Part shown: positions 9,838-20,131 of the stretch, one piece after another | Position numbering within the stretch: the first letter of the stretch is position 1 | Layout of the letters: every line of letters starts with the position of its first letter | NCBI GenBank assembly: GCA_021770615.1 | Contig: JAETQR010000006.1 | Location: forward strand, 61,809 to 125,808 | From: Lachnospiraceae bacterium | Lineage (GTDB): Bacteria > Bacillota_A > Clostridia > Lachnospirales > Lachnospiraceae | DNA length: 64,000 nt | Direction: 5' to 3' | Position numbers and translations under genes: made by a program | The notes under the pieces: model-generated | What the model saw: the letters and a program-made list of their open reading frames with translations, nothing else | What the model was told of the DNA's origin: nothing | Databases searched by the model: none

Positions 9838-11679
9838 TTAAAGCTGATCTGAAATCTCCCCTAAAAACCGGGATGGTTCCGCCTCTTTGTGAAACCTCTG
9901 TTTTGTGTATGATAGATGTAAATGATCCCTTGCCCGTGTCATCGCAACATATAAAAGCCTTCGTTCCTCCTCCAGATTTCCGTCCTCCACCGATTTCTGG
10001 TACGGGACTGTGCCCTCATTGACGTCCGGAATAAATACGGCGTCAAACTCCAGTCCTTTCGAACCATGCATCGTCATGAGCGCCACACCGGGATCCTTCT
10101 TCTCCCCGTGTCCTCTCTTTTTCTGCTCCTCTAACTGCTTTGCATAATCCTCAATATGGGAAAACCACTCCTCTGTAGACGAATATCCCGCCGCATCCTC
10201 TTTCAGCTCGTCCACGATGTCTTCCCAGTCTTTTATATTCACATTCCGCTCTGCGCCATATTCACTTAGAAACCCATGGTATCCGATTCCATGGTAAATA
10301 TGATCGATAGCGCTGTAGGGAGTCATCTGTTTCAGGGCATGCAGATCATTCTGGAGCGTGTTGATCCGCTCGCACATATAAGGTTTGTCCCTGTAATATT
10401 CGTACAATTCCCCAAAAGATATCGTTTCCCCATAAAAAGCAGAACGGCTCAAATACCGCTTCGGACGGTTGGCGATCTTTAAAAACGCCTGACGGCTCCG
10501 GTCGCCGTGAGCCATCCTCATATAAGTAAGGATATCTTTCGCCACCCAGTGTTCAAAAATGTTCTGAACATTATCTTTCATAACAAATGGAATATTATAT
10601 TCCATAAACTTTCTCGAAAAAAGCGTCATCTGTCTGGCTGTGCGAAACAGGATCGCCATTTCCTCAAAAGCAATTCCCTGTTCATGATATTCCTGTATTT
10701 TCGTAAGAACTGCCTCTGCCTGAGCCGCCGGATCCGGGTACTCTGCCACATGAACCATATCCCCTCTCCCCTTGTGCGCTGTCAGCTTCTTTTTATATCT
10801 TTTCTTATTATGGCAGATCAGCATGGAAGCGGCTTTAAGGATCTGGCTGGTACAACGGTAATTGCCGCCCACTGTCACCTGCGACAGATTTTTATATTCT
10901 CTGGGAAATGCAAGCATGATATCCGGCCTCGCCCCCCGGAACCCATAGATCGACTGATCGTCATCCCCGACGATGAACAGATTGTCATCCGGGCGGGCAA
11001 GCATTTTAATATTCTCGTACTGGAGGCGGTTGATATCCTGAAATTCATCGATGAGGATATGCGTAAACCGTTTCTGCCATCTGGCAAGTATATCCGGGCG
11101 GGCCCGGAACAATTCATACGTATACATCACCATATCGTCAAAATCCAGACAGTGGTTTTTCTGAACCCTGCTCTGATACCCCCGATAAATCTGCCGGAAG
11201 ATCTCCTCCGGACAGCTTGCGGAATAATAGTGCTCAATGTCTGTTCCGTCACCTTTGACCCGGCTGATCTCTTTTTCGATCTCATCGAGAAACTCTTTCC
11301 GGTCTTCGATGTCATCATACTCCGTCTCGAAAAGCGCCTCCTCCATAAAACGGTATTTTAGTTTTGGCGTCACAATATCTTTCGCCGAATAATGATATGC
11401 CGTCTTAAGGATCTGAAAAAACAGGGAGTGAAACGTACCAAACCGCACCGGAAGCTGCCTGCTCCCTGTGATCATCTCAAACCGCTCTCTCATCTCCACA
11501 GAAGCCGCTTTTGAGAATGTCACGACAAGGATCTGAGCCGGATTCACCCCATCTCTCTCGATCAGGTTTTTCACACGGTGGGTGATCACCGTCGTCTTTC
11601 CCGCTCCCGGCCCCGCCAGAACCATCATCGGCCCTTTTCCATGTCCAACAGCCTTCTTTTGTTCGTCACTGAGCTTCAT
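9838..11679 (-). CDS. UvrD/PcrA-like superfamily 1 helicase
   Basis: ATP-dependent 3'-5' DNA helicase of 613 residues, shorter than PcrA or UvrD (about 720-750). Motifs in order: Q motif at the N-terminus (LSDEQKKAV), Walker [15 protein letters not shown] (about 23-36), Walker [11 protein letters not shown], motif [15 protein letters not shown], motif IV-V region [17 protein letters not shown], and motif [19 protein letters not shown]. It lacks the C-terminal Tudor-like extension of PcrA. The start overlaps the end of gltX by 14 bp. The role is probably DNA repair or recombination; which housekeeping helicase it replaces, if any, cannot be told here. Confidence 0.92.
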   Translation of the reverse strand: MKLSDEQKKAVGHGKGPMMVLAGPGAGKTTVITHRVKNLIERDGVNPAQILVVTFSKAASVEMRERFEMITGSRQLPVRFGTFHSLFFQILKTAYHYSAKDIVTPKLKYRFMEEALFETEYDDIEDRKEFLDEIEKEISRVKGDGTDIEHYYSASCPEEIFRQIYRGYQSRVQKNHCLDFDDMVMYTYELFRARPDILARWQKRFTHILIDEFQDINRLQYENIKMLARPDDNLFIVGDDDQSIYGFRGARPDIMLAFPREYKNLSQVTVGGNYRCTSQILKAASMLICHNKKRYKKKLTAHKGRGDMVHVAEYPDPAAQAEAVLTKIQEYHEQGIAFEEMAILFRTARQMTLFSRKFMEYNIPFVMKDNVQNIFEHWVAKDILTYMRMAHGDRSRQAFLKIANRPKRYLSRSAFYGETISFGELYEYYRDKPYMCERINTLQNDLHALKQMTPYSAIDHIYHGIGYHGFLSEYGAERNVNIKDWEDIVDELKEDAAGYSSTEEWFSHIEDYAKQLEEQKKRGHGEKKDPGVALMTMHGSKGLEFDAVFIPDVNEGTVPYQKSVEDGNLEEERRLLYVAMTRARDHLHLSYTKQRFHKEAEPSRFLGEISDQL

Positions 11680-13153
11680 TCAGTAATTCGATTCCCTTTC
11701 TGATCCGCTTTAATGATTCCTCTTTCCCGAGGATCTCCATGATCTCATAAGCGCCTCCCGGCGTCATCTGTTTTCCGGAAACAGCAGTACGCAACGGCCA
11801 GAGCGCCTGTCCGTTTTTGCAGCCCTTCTGTGCCACATAATCCATCGCTGTCTTCTCGATCCCGGCAATCGAATAGTCCTCAAGTTCTTCATACAACGGC
11901 AGCAATTCCTGAAGTACTTCCAGAGAATTTTCCGAATTTGTCTTCATTTTTTTATGGGTATACATCGCCGTATCATATTCGGGAAGTTCCTCAAAAAAAT
12001 CTATCTTTTCCGTGATATCCGGGAATACCTCGATCCGTGTCTTGACAAGGTCGGCAATCTTTTTCAGATCCAGATCTTTTTTCACAGTCTCCCGGATCAC
12101 CGGAAGCGCGCGCTCATAATAAGCCTCATCATCCATCGCCTTGATGTATTCCCCATTCATCCAGCGGAGTTTTACAATATCAAACACGGCCGGCGATTTA
12201 CTGATCCGCTTATAGTCAAATGCCTGTATCAGTTCTTTCAAAGAAAAGATTTCCTTCGTCTTTCCGTCCTCTGTGACGTCCTCTTCCGATGGGCTCCAGC
12301 CGAGGAGCGCCACATAATTAACGACTGCCTCGGGCACAAATCCGAGCTCCATCAAATCCTCAAACGAAGCATCGCCCCGCCGTTTCGCCAACTTTTTATG
12401 GGTCTCATCTGTAATGGTCGGACAGTGTACATATACCGGAATTTCCCACCCGAACGCCTCATAGAGACGATTATATTTGGGCGCACTGGACAGATACTCA
12501 TTTCCACGGACCACATGGGTGATCTCCATCAAATGGTCGTCCACAACATTTGCAAAATTATATGTCGGATATCCATCCGCCTTGATCAGCACCATATCAT
12601 CAAGTTCTTCATTTGGCGCCGTAATCTTTCCATAAATCACATCATCAAAAGAGGTCTCTCCCTCTGTCGGATTATTCTGACGGATCACATACGGCATACC
12701 TGCAGCCAGTTTTTCCTCAACCTCTTCTTTGGATAATTTCAGACAGTGCTTGTCATATTTAGCGGCCGACTCGCCTCTTGCTTCTGCGTCTTTGTGAAGT
12801 TTCTCGAGCCGCTCTTTGGTACAGAAACAATAATATGCCTCTCCCTTTTCTACAAGCTGTCTGGCATAATCCAGATACATTCCGGACTTCATCCTCTCAC
12901 TCTGGATATACGGTCCGTAACCGCCGTCTTTATCCGGCCCCTCATCATGCTCAAGTCCGGCTTCCTTCATCGTCTTATATATCAAATCTAACGCGCCTTC
13001 CACGAATCGCTCCTGATCCGTATCCTCAATGCGCAGAAGAAAATCTCCTTCTTCATGTTTTGCAATAAGATATGCATACAATGCGGTTCTCAAATTTCCT
13101 ACATGCATCCGTCCCGTCGGACTTGGTGCAAATCTCGTTCTGATCTTTTTCAT
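11666..13153 (-). CDS. gltX: Glutamyl-tRNA synthetase
   Basis: Charges tRNA-Glu with glutamate (class Ic synthetase). About 495 residues. The HIGH signature appears as [12 protein letters not shown] near the N-terminus and the KMSKS equivalent as [10 protein letters not shown]. The C-terminal alpha-helical anticodon-binding part is complete. Several ATGs sit close together: the one at 13153 has GAAAGGA ending nine bases upstream and gives the family start [15 protein letters not shown], whereas the ATG inside the ribosome site would have no spacer. First gene of the run gltX, helicase, feoA, feoB. Confidence 0.95.
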   Translation of the reverse strand: MKKIRTRFAPSPTGRMHVGNLRTALYAYLIAKHEEGDFLLRIEDTDQERFVEGALDLIYKTMKEAGLEHDEGPDKDGGYGPYIQSERMKSGMYLDYARQLVEKGEAYYCFCTKERLEKLHKDAEARGESAAKYDKHCLKLSKEEVEEKLAAGMPYVIRQNNPTEGETSFDDVIYGKITAPNEELDDMVLIKADGYPTYNFANVVDDHLMEITHVVRGNEYLSSAPKYNRLYEAFGWEIPVYVHCPTITDETHKKLAKRRGDASFEDLMELGFVPEAVVNYVALLGWSPSEEDVTEDGKTKEIFSLKELIQAFDYKRISKSPAVFDIVKLRWMNGEYIKAMDDEAYYERALPVIRETVKKDLDLKKIADLVKTRIEVFPDITEKIDFFEELPEYDTAMYTHKKMKTNSENSLEVLQELLPLYEELEDYSIAGIEKTAMDYVAQKGCKNGQALWPLRTAVSGKQMTPGGAYEIMEILGKEESLKRIRKGIELLNEAQ

Positions 13154-13182
13154 TTTTTCCATTCCTTTCACATAAATAGGCA

Positions 13183-13226
13183 ACAGACACCACATCTATT
13201 ATAAGTTGTGATGTCCGTTTTGTAAA
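13183..13226 (-). promoter_or_regulatory. gltX promoter with an overlapping inverted repeat
   Basis: Minus strand TTTACA (13221-13226), 17-bp spacer, TATAAT (13198-13203). The -10 is flanked by an inverted repeat: ACAGACACCACA at 13183-13194 and its near complement TTGTGATGTCCGT at 13206-13218. A dyad centred on the -10 is a plausible repressor operator; the protein that would bind it is unknown. Confidence 0.7.
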
Positions 13227-13259
13227 GGTATTTTCCCTGTTTGCAAAATCACCCACGAC

Positions 13260-16196
13260 CTACGCTAACGCTCCTTCTTTGATCAACATAAGCAACACCT
13301 GAACGACCTGTTTGTTCAACTGTGTTCCTGCCACCCGTTCTAACTCAGCCACAATATCCTCCTGTTTCATCTGTTCCCGGTATGGTCTGGTAGAATTCAT
13401 TGCATCAAATGTATCTGCAACAGCGATAATCTGGGCGATCTGTGGAATTTCCCCACCCTTGATTCCAAATGGATATCCTTTTCCATCAATCCGTTCATGA
13501 TGATAACCAGCGCCAATGGCCAGTTCCGGCAAAATTTCAATCTCTTTCAGAATATCATAGCCGTTCATAGAATGTTGCTTCATGATAACAAATTCCTCCT
13601 CACTGAGCCTGCCTGGTTTATTGAGAATCTCATCCGGAATTGTAATCTTTCCAATATCATGTAACAGACCAATATTGTAGATCTGATCAATTTGCACCTT
13701 ATCACACCCCATTTTTTCTGCAATCATTTTTGCGTATTTCGCTACCCGGAAAGAATGCCCGTTCGTGTATTTATCCTTCAAGTCAATACTCTTTGCAAAC
13801 GCATGAATCATCTGATCAATAAAAATCCTGTTTTCCTCCTGCTTTTTCATCAATTTAGCTGTCTTGTAACGGGTATACAAGCGGACACAGAATAACAATA
13901 AAACGATAGCGGCCACTGCAAGCACCACCCAAAACTGCCATAATTCATAAAAAGCCTTTTCTTTTATCAACGTAACTGCAATCGTATTTTCCTCTTCCCC
14001 GGTCATCGCATTGATGACAGAAAGATGAAATATATATTTTCCACTGTCCAGATTCGTATAACTGACAGGCTGCATTTCCTGCTTAGACATAGATATTTTC
14101 GTATCATCAAATCCCTCAAGATAATAATTAAGCCTTGGATTCTGCAATGAATAAGTAAGTGCATAACCATATATCGTCAAACGCCGGCAGTTGGACGGAA
14201 TCATGACTGTCCCATTATTGTTAAGATTTATCCTCTGGTTATCCACCTCTATAAACGGAACAACTAACCGCACTTTTTCGCTCATTTGTTTCGTTTGATC
14301 AATATTGATACTGCTCACACCGAGTACCCCTGAAATATATAAAGTCCCATCATCAGACAGGTGACTTCTGGAATTCGCAGTTGCAACACTGGGAAGACCA
14401 CTTTTCATATCATAAAAAGAATATTCCAGTTCTTCATCCATCATCATCTGTTTCTTATTCACCACATAAATTCCATTACTGCTTAAAATCCAAAGACCAC
14501 CTGTACTGTCAAAATATAAATCAAAATTATTTGAATAAGGAAAATTTGATAATGTTTTTATTTTTCCCTCCTGCATAACAGAAATCGAATTACTTGTAAT
14601 GATCCAGTAAGTGGATTGTTCCGGATCCTTTTTGATCCTCAGGATAATTTCAGATTTCAAGCCATCCCCTACTCCCAGTCTTGTCACCCTGCCATCTTTC
14701 AGGACATAAATGCCGCCACCATCACTTCCCAGATAAATTTCACCGTCATCGCCTTCACAAATACTTAAAATCTCAGTATTGATAATTCCATCACTTTCAT
14801 CATAATCATCCGTGATTTCTCCTTTTTCAATCAAATTGATTCCCCCGCTATTTGCTACAACGATTGTTCCATCCGATAATTCTACAACATCACGTACCCG
14901 GTTGGATTTCAAACCCGAAGCTTCATTATAGATAGTATATGTTCCATCCTCCCGATAGCATATTAATCCCTTTTCACTATAGGTACAAAGCCACAAATTC
15001 CCTGCAGAGTCCTCTTTGATACAACGGATTCGCATTCCATCCAGTAATTTTGTAAGTTTTGTCTTCTTCTGCTTATAATTCTGATCCAGCACATACAACC
15101 CGGTATCCGCACCTATATATAAATCCTCCTTGTACATACATGTCGTATTCACGACCGATGTCTCTAAACCGCCAAGAAGATTGATATTTGTAAACGGACT
15201 TCCTACGATTTTCATAACACCCTGCCGGGAAGAAACAAACCACAAATTCTCCTCACTGTCCATCATCATTTCATCCACAGAATTGTTCATTGGGATATTT
15301 TTAAGTTCCATATATTGCTTTTCTGTATTCAGATATCCAATCCCATTATCGGCACAGAGCCAGACCAAACCATCCGGCGCTGGATAAATTGCATTAATAT
15401 TCACCTGCGGATGAACCGGAAATGTCTCATAGTCTTTCATCCCATTCAGCATATTTCCCCTTATGACACTAGATTCTTCTGTCCCCAGATAGACCTGGCC
15501 TTTTTCACCCGGATCGGGACAGATACAGGATACCACACCAATCCCAAGTTCCTGCCCGCTGTAAAATGCCGTCACTTTGAGATTCTCCATGCAAAAAAAG
15601 GCACCATCTAATATATTTCCATAAACGATACCATCCCCATCCGACTTTATCTCACAGACATATTTCTTATCAATCTGCGAATCCTCCAAAATATGTAATT
15701 TATCTTTATTGTCAATATAAGCCAGTCCCTGTGTTGTGGCAAGGATGATATTACCTGTTCCATCTTCCGTAATGGATCGGACAGAAAGAGAAGTCAGCCC
15801 CTCTTCTCTTCCAAAAAACCGAAATTCCCCATCCTCATACATAACGGCACCATTATCATTTGTCCCAATCCACAAACGGTCTCTGGAATCTACATACAAA
15901 CTCATCACGCTTGTAATACCTGTCGAAGAGTCATAGCGGTAAAAATCATTTCCATCATACCGTATCAGACCACTATAACCGCCAATCCAGATAAAACCAT
16001 CTCCAGTCTGTGCGACAGCGTTTGCTTCTGAAGTAGCGAGTCCATTGCTGTTATCATAAAGTACCGATGAATATCCCGCCCCCTGTCCTGTGATATCGAA
16101 TTCTTTAGCATACGTCATACTCACAGAAGAAAAAACAAAAAGAAGAAAAAACAGTGGCAGTAAACATAATCTCAATCCGTATTTTTTCTGAACCAT
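13260..16196 (-). CDS. Membrane HD-GYP phosphodiesterase with extracellular beta-propeller sensor
   Basis: A 978-residue one-component signalling protein. Residues 1-30 form a signal peptide, about 35-650 carry repeated two-component-regulator propeller blades (for example GFIWIGGYSGLIRYDG, RLWIGTNDNGAV, LWLCADNGIGYL), about 680-745 a Y_Y_Y-type Ig domain, and about 757-780 a single membrane helix. The cytoplasmic HD-GYP domain runs from about 789: HDIGK at 846-850 and HHERIDGKGYP at 899-909, so the metal ligands and the GYP motif are present. HD-GYP domains hydrolyse c-di-GMP to GMP. Such propellers normally sit on hybrid kinases that sense oligosaccharides; joining one directly to HD-GYP suggests that an outside signal lowers c-di-GMP. 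It follows the MATE gene by 40 bp. Confidence 0.9.
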   Translation of the reverse strand: MVQKKYGLRLCLLPLFFLLFVFSSVSMTYAKEFDITGQGAGYSSVLYDNSNGLATSEANAVAQTGDGFIWIGGYSGLIRYDGNDFYRYDSSTGITSVMSLYVDSRDRLWIGTNDNGAVMYEDGEFRFFGREEGLTSLSVRSITEDGTGNIILATTQGLAYIDNKDKLHILEDSQIDKKYVCEIKSDGDGIVYGNILDGAFFCMENLKVTAFYSGQELGIGVVSCICPDPGEKGQVYLGTEESSVIRGNMLNGMKDYETFPVHPQVNINAIYPAPDGLVWLCADNGIGYLNTEKQYMELKNIPMNNSVDEMMMDSEENLWFVSSRQGVMKIVGSPFTNINLLGGLETSVVNTTCMYKEDLYIGADTGLYVLDQNYKQKKTKLTKLLDGMRIRCIKEDSAGNLWLCTYSEKGLICYREDGTYTIYNEASGLKSNRVRDVVELSDGTIVVANSGGINLIEKGEITDDYDESDGIINTEILSICEGDDGEIYLGSDGGGIYVLKDGRVTRLGVGDGLKSEIILRIKKDPEQSTYWIITSNSISVMQEGKIKTLSNFPYSNNFDLYFDSTGGLWILSSNGIYVVNKKQMMMDEELEYSFYDMKSGLPSVATANSRSHLSDDGTLYISGVLGVSSINIDQTKQMSEKVRLVVPFIEVDNQRINLNNNGTVMIPSNCRRLTIYGYALTYSLQNPRLNYYLEGFDDTKISMSKQEMQPVSYTNLDSGKYIFHLSVINAMTGEEENTIAVTLIKEKAFYELWQFWVVLAVAAIVLLLFCVRLYTRYKTAKLMKKQEENRIFIDQMIHAFAKSIDLKDKYTNGHSFRVAKYAKMIAEKMGCDKVQIDQIYNIGLLHDIGKITIPDEILNKPGRLSEEEFVIMKQHSMNGYDILKEIEILPELAIGAGYHHERIDGKGYPFGIKGGEIPQIAQIIAVADTFDAMNSTRPYREQMKQEDIVAELERVAGTQLNKQVVQVLLMLIKEGALA

Positions 16197-16235
16197 AATG
16201 CCTCCTTCTAAACACCCTGATCATTTTTCCTTATT

Positions 16236-17615
16236 TTAATAAATTTTTCCACTGATTTCAACACAATTTTCCCGTTTTTTATCCCTCCTATGTACGCTTA
16301 CAAAAAAAACCACACAGATCAACGCAGAAATCAGCGAACCAAGCGGGGCTGCCCACCCCATCGGATACAACGATCCCGGAAAATAAACAGAAGCAAAATA
16401 CGCTCCCGGAACCCTCATGAGAACGATCGATGCAATATTATGTATAAACGAAATATAAGATTTTCCTCTTCCACAAAAATATCCACTGAAACAAAAATGG
16501 ATCCCGGCAAACAGACAATCAAAAGAATAAGATCTCAGATACTGGCATCCCGCCTCAAGGATCTCCGTCTCCCGGTTAAATAATCCCACCAGGCCCTGCG
16601 GATAGATCTGGCAGAAACCAGAAAGAACCACTCCACTCGCCACTGCGATCATCAAAGAATAAACCAGTGTCCGATCTGCTCTCTGACGCTTGCCCGCACC
16701 GATATTTTGTGCCGTAATCGCTGAAACCGCCGAGAGCAGGGCCGATGGCACTAAAAACAAAAAGCTGATGATCTTTTCCACCACTCCAACTGCAGTGGCT
16801 GCCACAAGCCCCCGGCTGTTTGCGATCATCGTAATCGCCAGGAACGCCACCTGGATCAAACCATCCTGAACAGCCACCGGTGATCCCACCGTAAGCATCT
16901 GCCGGATCAATCCGGTATCCGGAACAAAATCTTTTTTAGAAATTGAAAAAACTGCTTTGCGTTTCCTGATGACGATAAAAGCAATAACAGAACTGAACGC
17001 CTGTGACAGTACCGTCCCGAGCGCCGCTCCGGCAGCGCCAAATCCCATCCCTCCGATAAAGGCATAATCAAGCACAATATTTATAACACAGGCAACCGCC
17101 ACAAAATACATCGGCGTCCTGGAATCGCCCATCCCGCGGAAAATACTGCTGATCACATTATAGGCCACGATAAACGGAATCCCAAGGAAGCAGATGACAA
17201 GATAACGAAACGTATCCGAAAATGCTTCTCCCGGAGTACGCATCAGTGATGTGATCCCGTCCGCAAAGCAAAGCAGCAGAATCATCAGTATAATAGAAAA
17301 AACACCAAATAAAATCACACTGTTCCCTATAATGCCCGACGCTCTTTTCCGGTCTCCTGCACCAACAGCATTCCCCAAAACCACCGTAGTCCCCATGGCC
17401 AGACCGATCAGGACCACCGTAATCATATGCATGATCTGGCTTCCGACAGAGACCGCTGTGATCGATGCCGCACCATTAAACTGCCCGGTTATGTACAGAT
17501 CTGCCATTCCATAAAATGCCTGCAAAAAGCTGGCGATAAAATATGGTATGGCAAAGCGTATCAATGTTTTGCCAATGTTTCCTTCTGTTAAAGTTCCCTG
17601 CACTTTTATACTCAT
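16236..17615 (-). CDS. MATE-family efflux transporter
   Basis: Polytopic membrane antiporter of about 459 residues with the two-half, roughly 12-helix MATE plan. Visible features are GKTLIRFAIPYFIASFLQAFYG at the N-terminus region, the ADLYITGQF segment, repeated GNAVGAGDRKRA and AQNIGAGKRQRADR loops (one per half), and the FLGIPF helix. The start at 17615 follows AAGGAGG by eight bases; the longer reading adds 41 residues without family character. Substrate unknown; MATE proteins use a Na+ or H+ gradient to export cationic drugs or metabolites. It lies 46 bp after mutY and 40 bp before the HD-GYP gene. Confidence 0.92.
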   Translation of the reverse strand: MSIKVQGTLTEGNIGKTLIRFAIPYFIASFLQAFYGMADLYITGQFNGAASITAVSVGSQIMHMITVVLIGLAMGTTVVLGNAVGAGDRKRASGIIGNSVILFGVFSIILMILLLCFADGITSLMRTPGEAFSDTFRYLVICFLGIPFIVAYNVISSIFRGMGDSRTPMYFVAVACVINIVLDYAFIGGMGFGAAGAALGTVLSQAFSSVIAFIVIRKRKAVFSISKKDFVPDTGLIRQMLTVGSPVAVQDGLIQVAFLAITMIANSRGLVAATAVGVVEKIISFLFLVPSALLSAVSAITAQNIGAGKRQRADRTLVYSLMIAVASGVVLSGFCQIYPQGLVGLFNRETEILEAGCQYLRSYSFDCLFAGIHFCFSGYFCGRGKSYISFIHNIASIVLMRVPGAYFASVYFPGSLYPMGWAAPLGSLISALICVVFFVSVHRRDKKRENCVEISGKIY

Positions 17616-17661
17616 ACTCCGAGCCTCCTTGCGAACAGCGGTTTTCTGCCTTGATGGAAAA

Positions 17662-18720
17662 TCATACGATCTGCTCCATGAAAAAATGAAACGCCACAGG
17701 CAACGTATATCTCTGACGAAGTTCATCCTTAGCCACAAACATGAGCCCGTCCTCCAGACCCTTCATATCACCGGCTTCCCTGAACTTCACATACACCCCC
17801 TGCATGTGCCACTCCACGTGCGAAAAAATATGTTTGGCCTCCCCCATGGAAATAATTTTTTCCGGGCTTGCTCCTGTCTGCTTAAGCATCTCTTTCACGT
17901 CATCTGCCGTCTTCTTTTCTCCGAGGGAGGGAAACTCATACAGGCCCGCAAGAAGCCCTTTCTCCGGACGCCTGCTGATTCCGATCTTTCCCTCACATTC
18001 AATCACAAAAATCGTCCGCTCCTCAATGCGTCTCGGCTTTTTTTCTGCCTTTTTCGGGTACTCCTCCTGACAGCCCGATGCCCTCGCCCGGCAATTCCCT
18101 CTTAATGGGCATCTTTCACAAAGGGGTGTTCCATTCGGAATACAGACTACCTCGCCCAGTTCCATGATCGCCTGGTTAAAATCACCGGGCCGCTCCGGCA
18201 TCACCTCTGACAGCATACCCTCCACCTTCCTGCGGACAGACATTTTGGCGATGTCATCATCACATTTCAAATATCTCATGACCACACGGAGAACATTTCC
18301 ATCCACAGCAGGCACTTTGATCCCATAAGCGATCGAAGCGATCGCTCCCGCCGTATACGGACCGATACCAGGCAACGACAACAGTTCCTCATAATCCGCC
18401 GGCAGTTTCGCGCCATACTTCTCCACAAGGATCTCCGCCGCCTTTTTCAGATTTCTTGCCCGGTTATAATACCCAAGCCCTTCCCACAATTTCATCAACC
18501 GTTCTTCTTTGACTGCCGCAAGACTTTCGATATCAGGAAGTTCCCCTGTGAAACGCACAAAATAATCTTTTGCAGCCTCAATGCGTGTCTGCTGCAGCAT
18601 AATTTCAGATATCCATGTATAATACGGATCAAAATGATCCCGCCATATCATTTCCCGCTTATTCACATCATACCACTCCAACAGCGGAATGGAAAAATGC
18701 TCTTTATCGATCTTATGCAT
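17662..18720 (-). CDS. mutY: A/G-specific adenine glycosylase
   Basis: Base-excision repair enzyme that removes adenine mispaired with 8-oxoguanine. About 352 residues. The catalytic Glu is in MLQQTRIEAA, the helix-hairpin-helix is LPGIGPYTAGAI, and the catalytic Asp is in PAVDGNVLRVV. The 4Fe-4S ligands read C-x7-C-x2-C-x5-C (CIPNGTPLCERCPLRGNC). The C-terminal NUDIX-like domain that recognises 8-oxoG is present (KGLLAGLYEFP). The start at 18720 has GAGGA five bases upstream; the in-frame ATG 12 bases earlier lies inside that ribosome site. It is divergent from mscL. Confidence 0.94.
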   Translation of the reverse strand: MHKIDKEHFSIPLLEWYDVNKREMIWRDHFDPYYTWISEIMLQQTRIEAAKDYFVRFTGELPDIESLAAVKEERLMKLWEGLGYYNRARNLKKAAEILVEKYGAKLPADYEELLSLPGIGPYTAGAIASIAYGIKVPAVDGNVLRVVMRYLKCDDDIAKMSVRRKVEGMLSEVMPERPGDFNQAIMELGEVVCIPNGTPLCERCPLRGNCRARASGCQEEYPKKAEKKPRRIEERTIFVIECEGKIGISRRPEKGLLAGLYEFPSLGEKKTADDVKEMLKQTGASPEKIISMGEAKHIFSHVEWHMQGVYVKFREAGDMKGLEDGLMFVAKDELRQRYTLPVAFHFFMEQIV

Positions 18721-18787
18721 AAAAATCCTCATTTCAAAAAATGTTATTTTCAACCATATTCTAACACAAAACAAGTCACTTATCTAT

Positions 18788-18817
18788 TTGAACTTTTCTT
18801 TTACCAGAAATTATGAT
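18788..18817 (+). promoter_or_regulatory. mscL promoter
   Basis: TTGAAC (18788-18793), 18-bp spacer, TATGAT (18812-18817), about 63 bp before the mscL start, in the divergent region with mutY. Confidence 0.55.
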
Positions 18818-18880
18818 AAAATGAGCGCATAAGCACGAACGCAGACTTTTAAGAATACATAGAAAAAGGAGAACAACGAT

Positions 18881-19375
18881 ATGGCTTTTTTTAAAAAATT
18901 TTTTGGAGAATTTAAGCAATTTGCACTTCGTGGAAATGTCATGGATCTGGCGATCGGTGTCATCATCGGTGCCGCCTTCCAGGCGATCATCAACTCACTC
19001 GTAAATGACGTACTGTCTCCAATCATCGGACTTGTCGCACAGACAGACCTGAGCTATCTTGTACTGAATCTCAACGGAGTAGATATTAAGTACGGTGCTT
19101 TTTTGACCGCTGTCATAAACTTTATCATCATGGTATTTGTCATATTCCTTCTCGTAAAAGGAATGAATGCCCTTGCAAATCTCGGAAGACATAAAGAAGA
19201 GGCTAAACCTGCACCAACCACAAAAAAATGTCCCTACTGTCTGAGCGAAATTGATATCAACGCCACAAGATGTCCTCACTGTACTTCAGCGCTTGCCGAT
19301 GATGTTTCCGAAACATCTGACGCTGCTGCCTCTGCGGAAACTACGGAAACTAACAACACCACAGATCCCAGCTGA
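18881..19375 (+). CDS. mscL: Large-conductance mechanosensitive channel with zinc-ribbon tail
   Basis: Membrane safety valve that opens under hypo-osmotic stress. The N-terminal amphipathic helix and TM1 pore are typical (KKFFGEFKQFALRGNVMDLA, then GVIIGAAFQAIINSLV), TM2 spans about 76-97, and the usual helical bundle is replaced or extended by a Thr/Pro-rich linker and a zinc ribbon, KKCPYCLSEIDINATRCPHC at about 110-131, with an acidic Ala/Thr-rich end. At 164 residues it is about 25 longer than standard MscL. AAGGAG lies 7-8 bases before ATG. It is followed 24-36 bp later by azlC; cotranscription is possible. The zinc-ribbon tail is cytoplasmic by topology; its role is unknown. Confidence 0.93.
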   Translation: MAFFKKFFGEFKQFALRGNVMDLAIGVIIGAAFQAIINSLVNDVLSPIIGLVAQTDLSYLVLNLNGVDIKYGAFLTAVINFIIMVFVIFLLVKGMNALANLGRHKEEAKPAPTTKKCPYCLSEIDINATRCPHCTSALADDVSETSDAAASAETTETNNTTDPS

Positions 19376-19411
19376 TCAAAATGGCGCTTTTGCGGAGGAA
19401 TGCGAGCAACT

Positions 19412-20131
19412 ATGAAACACTATTTACACGGTATAAAAAAAGGATTTCCTATTTTCCTCGGATATCTTCCTGTCTCATTTACGTTCGGATTCATGGCAGT
19501 TTCCGGAGGGCTTCCTGTCTGGATCGCTGTTTTGATATCCGTGACAAACCTGACTTCGGCCGGACAATTTGCGGGGACAAATTTAATCTTTTCACAGGCG
19601 GGATACTTTGAGCTGGCACTGACCACATTTATCATCAATCTGCGGTATTCCCTGATGTCCCTGTCTTTATCACAAAAAATCGACCACAGGATTCCCATAT
19701 GGAAACGCCTTATTTTTTCGTTTGGTATTACCGATGAGACTTTTGTGGTGGCTTCTATGGAACCGGGAAAATTATCCGCCGGCTATCTTCTGGGGCTTAT
19801 GACTCTCCCTTTCATCGGCTGGTCTGCCGGAACCTTTCTTGGCGGCACCATTTCTACCCTGCTGCCCCTCACCCTGCAAAATGCGATGGGAATCGGCCTC
19901 TATGCTATGTTCATTGCGCTGATCATTCCGGCTTCAAGGGAAAAAAGAGAAGTTTGTTTTGTCGTGATCCTGGCTGTTGTTTTTACCTGTATCTTAAAAT
20001 ACGCACCCGTATTACGCAATATTTCCTCCGGCTTCCGTGTCATTTTGGCCACAATCTTAGCCGCCGGTTCTGGCGCTTTTCTATTTCCGGATCATGGGAA
20101 TCAAGAGAAAGGGGAAGAAAATGAATCTTAA
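19412..20131 (+). CDS. azlC: AzlC-family branched-chain amino acid exporter subunit
   Basis: Larger subunit of the AzlCD exporter, which expels branched-chain amino acids or their analogues. About 239 residues and highly hydrophobic with the family start KGFPIFLGYLPVSFTFGFMA, the TSAGQFAGTNLI segment, and the INLRYSLMSLSLSQK loop. The ATG at 19400 directly abuts GGAGGA with no spacer, so 19412 is taken as the start, although its spacing of about 13 is long and either is possible. It overlaps azlD by 11 bp. Confidence 0.92.
   Translation: MKHYLHGIKKGFPIFLGYLPVSFTFGFMAVSGGLPVWIAVLISVTNLTSAGQFAGTNLIFSQAGYFELALTTFIINLRYSLMSLSLSQKIDHRIPIWKRLIFSFGITDETFVVASMEPGKLSAGYLLGLMTLPFIGWSAGTFLGGTISTLLPLTLQNAMGIGLYAMFIALIIPASREKREVCFVVILAVVFTCILKYAPVLRNISSGFRVILATILAAGSGAFLFPDHGNQEKGEENES

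Noticed and set aside
10507..11361. Plus-strand frame of 284 codons
   Set aside because: Antisense to UvrD-like helicase motifs; no family resemblance.
13053..13256. Small minus-strand frame overlapping the gltX start
   Set aside because: Out of frame with gltX and covers its promoter and ribosome site.
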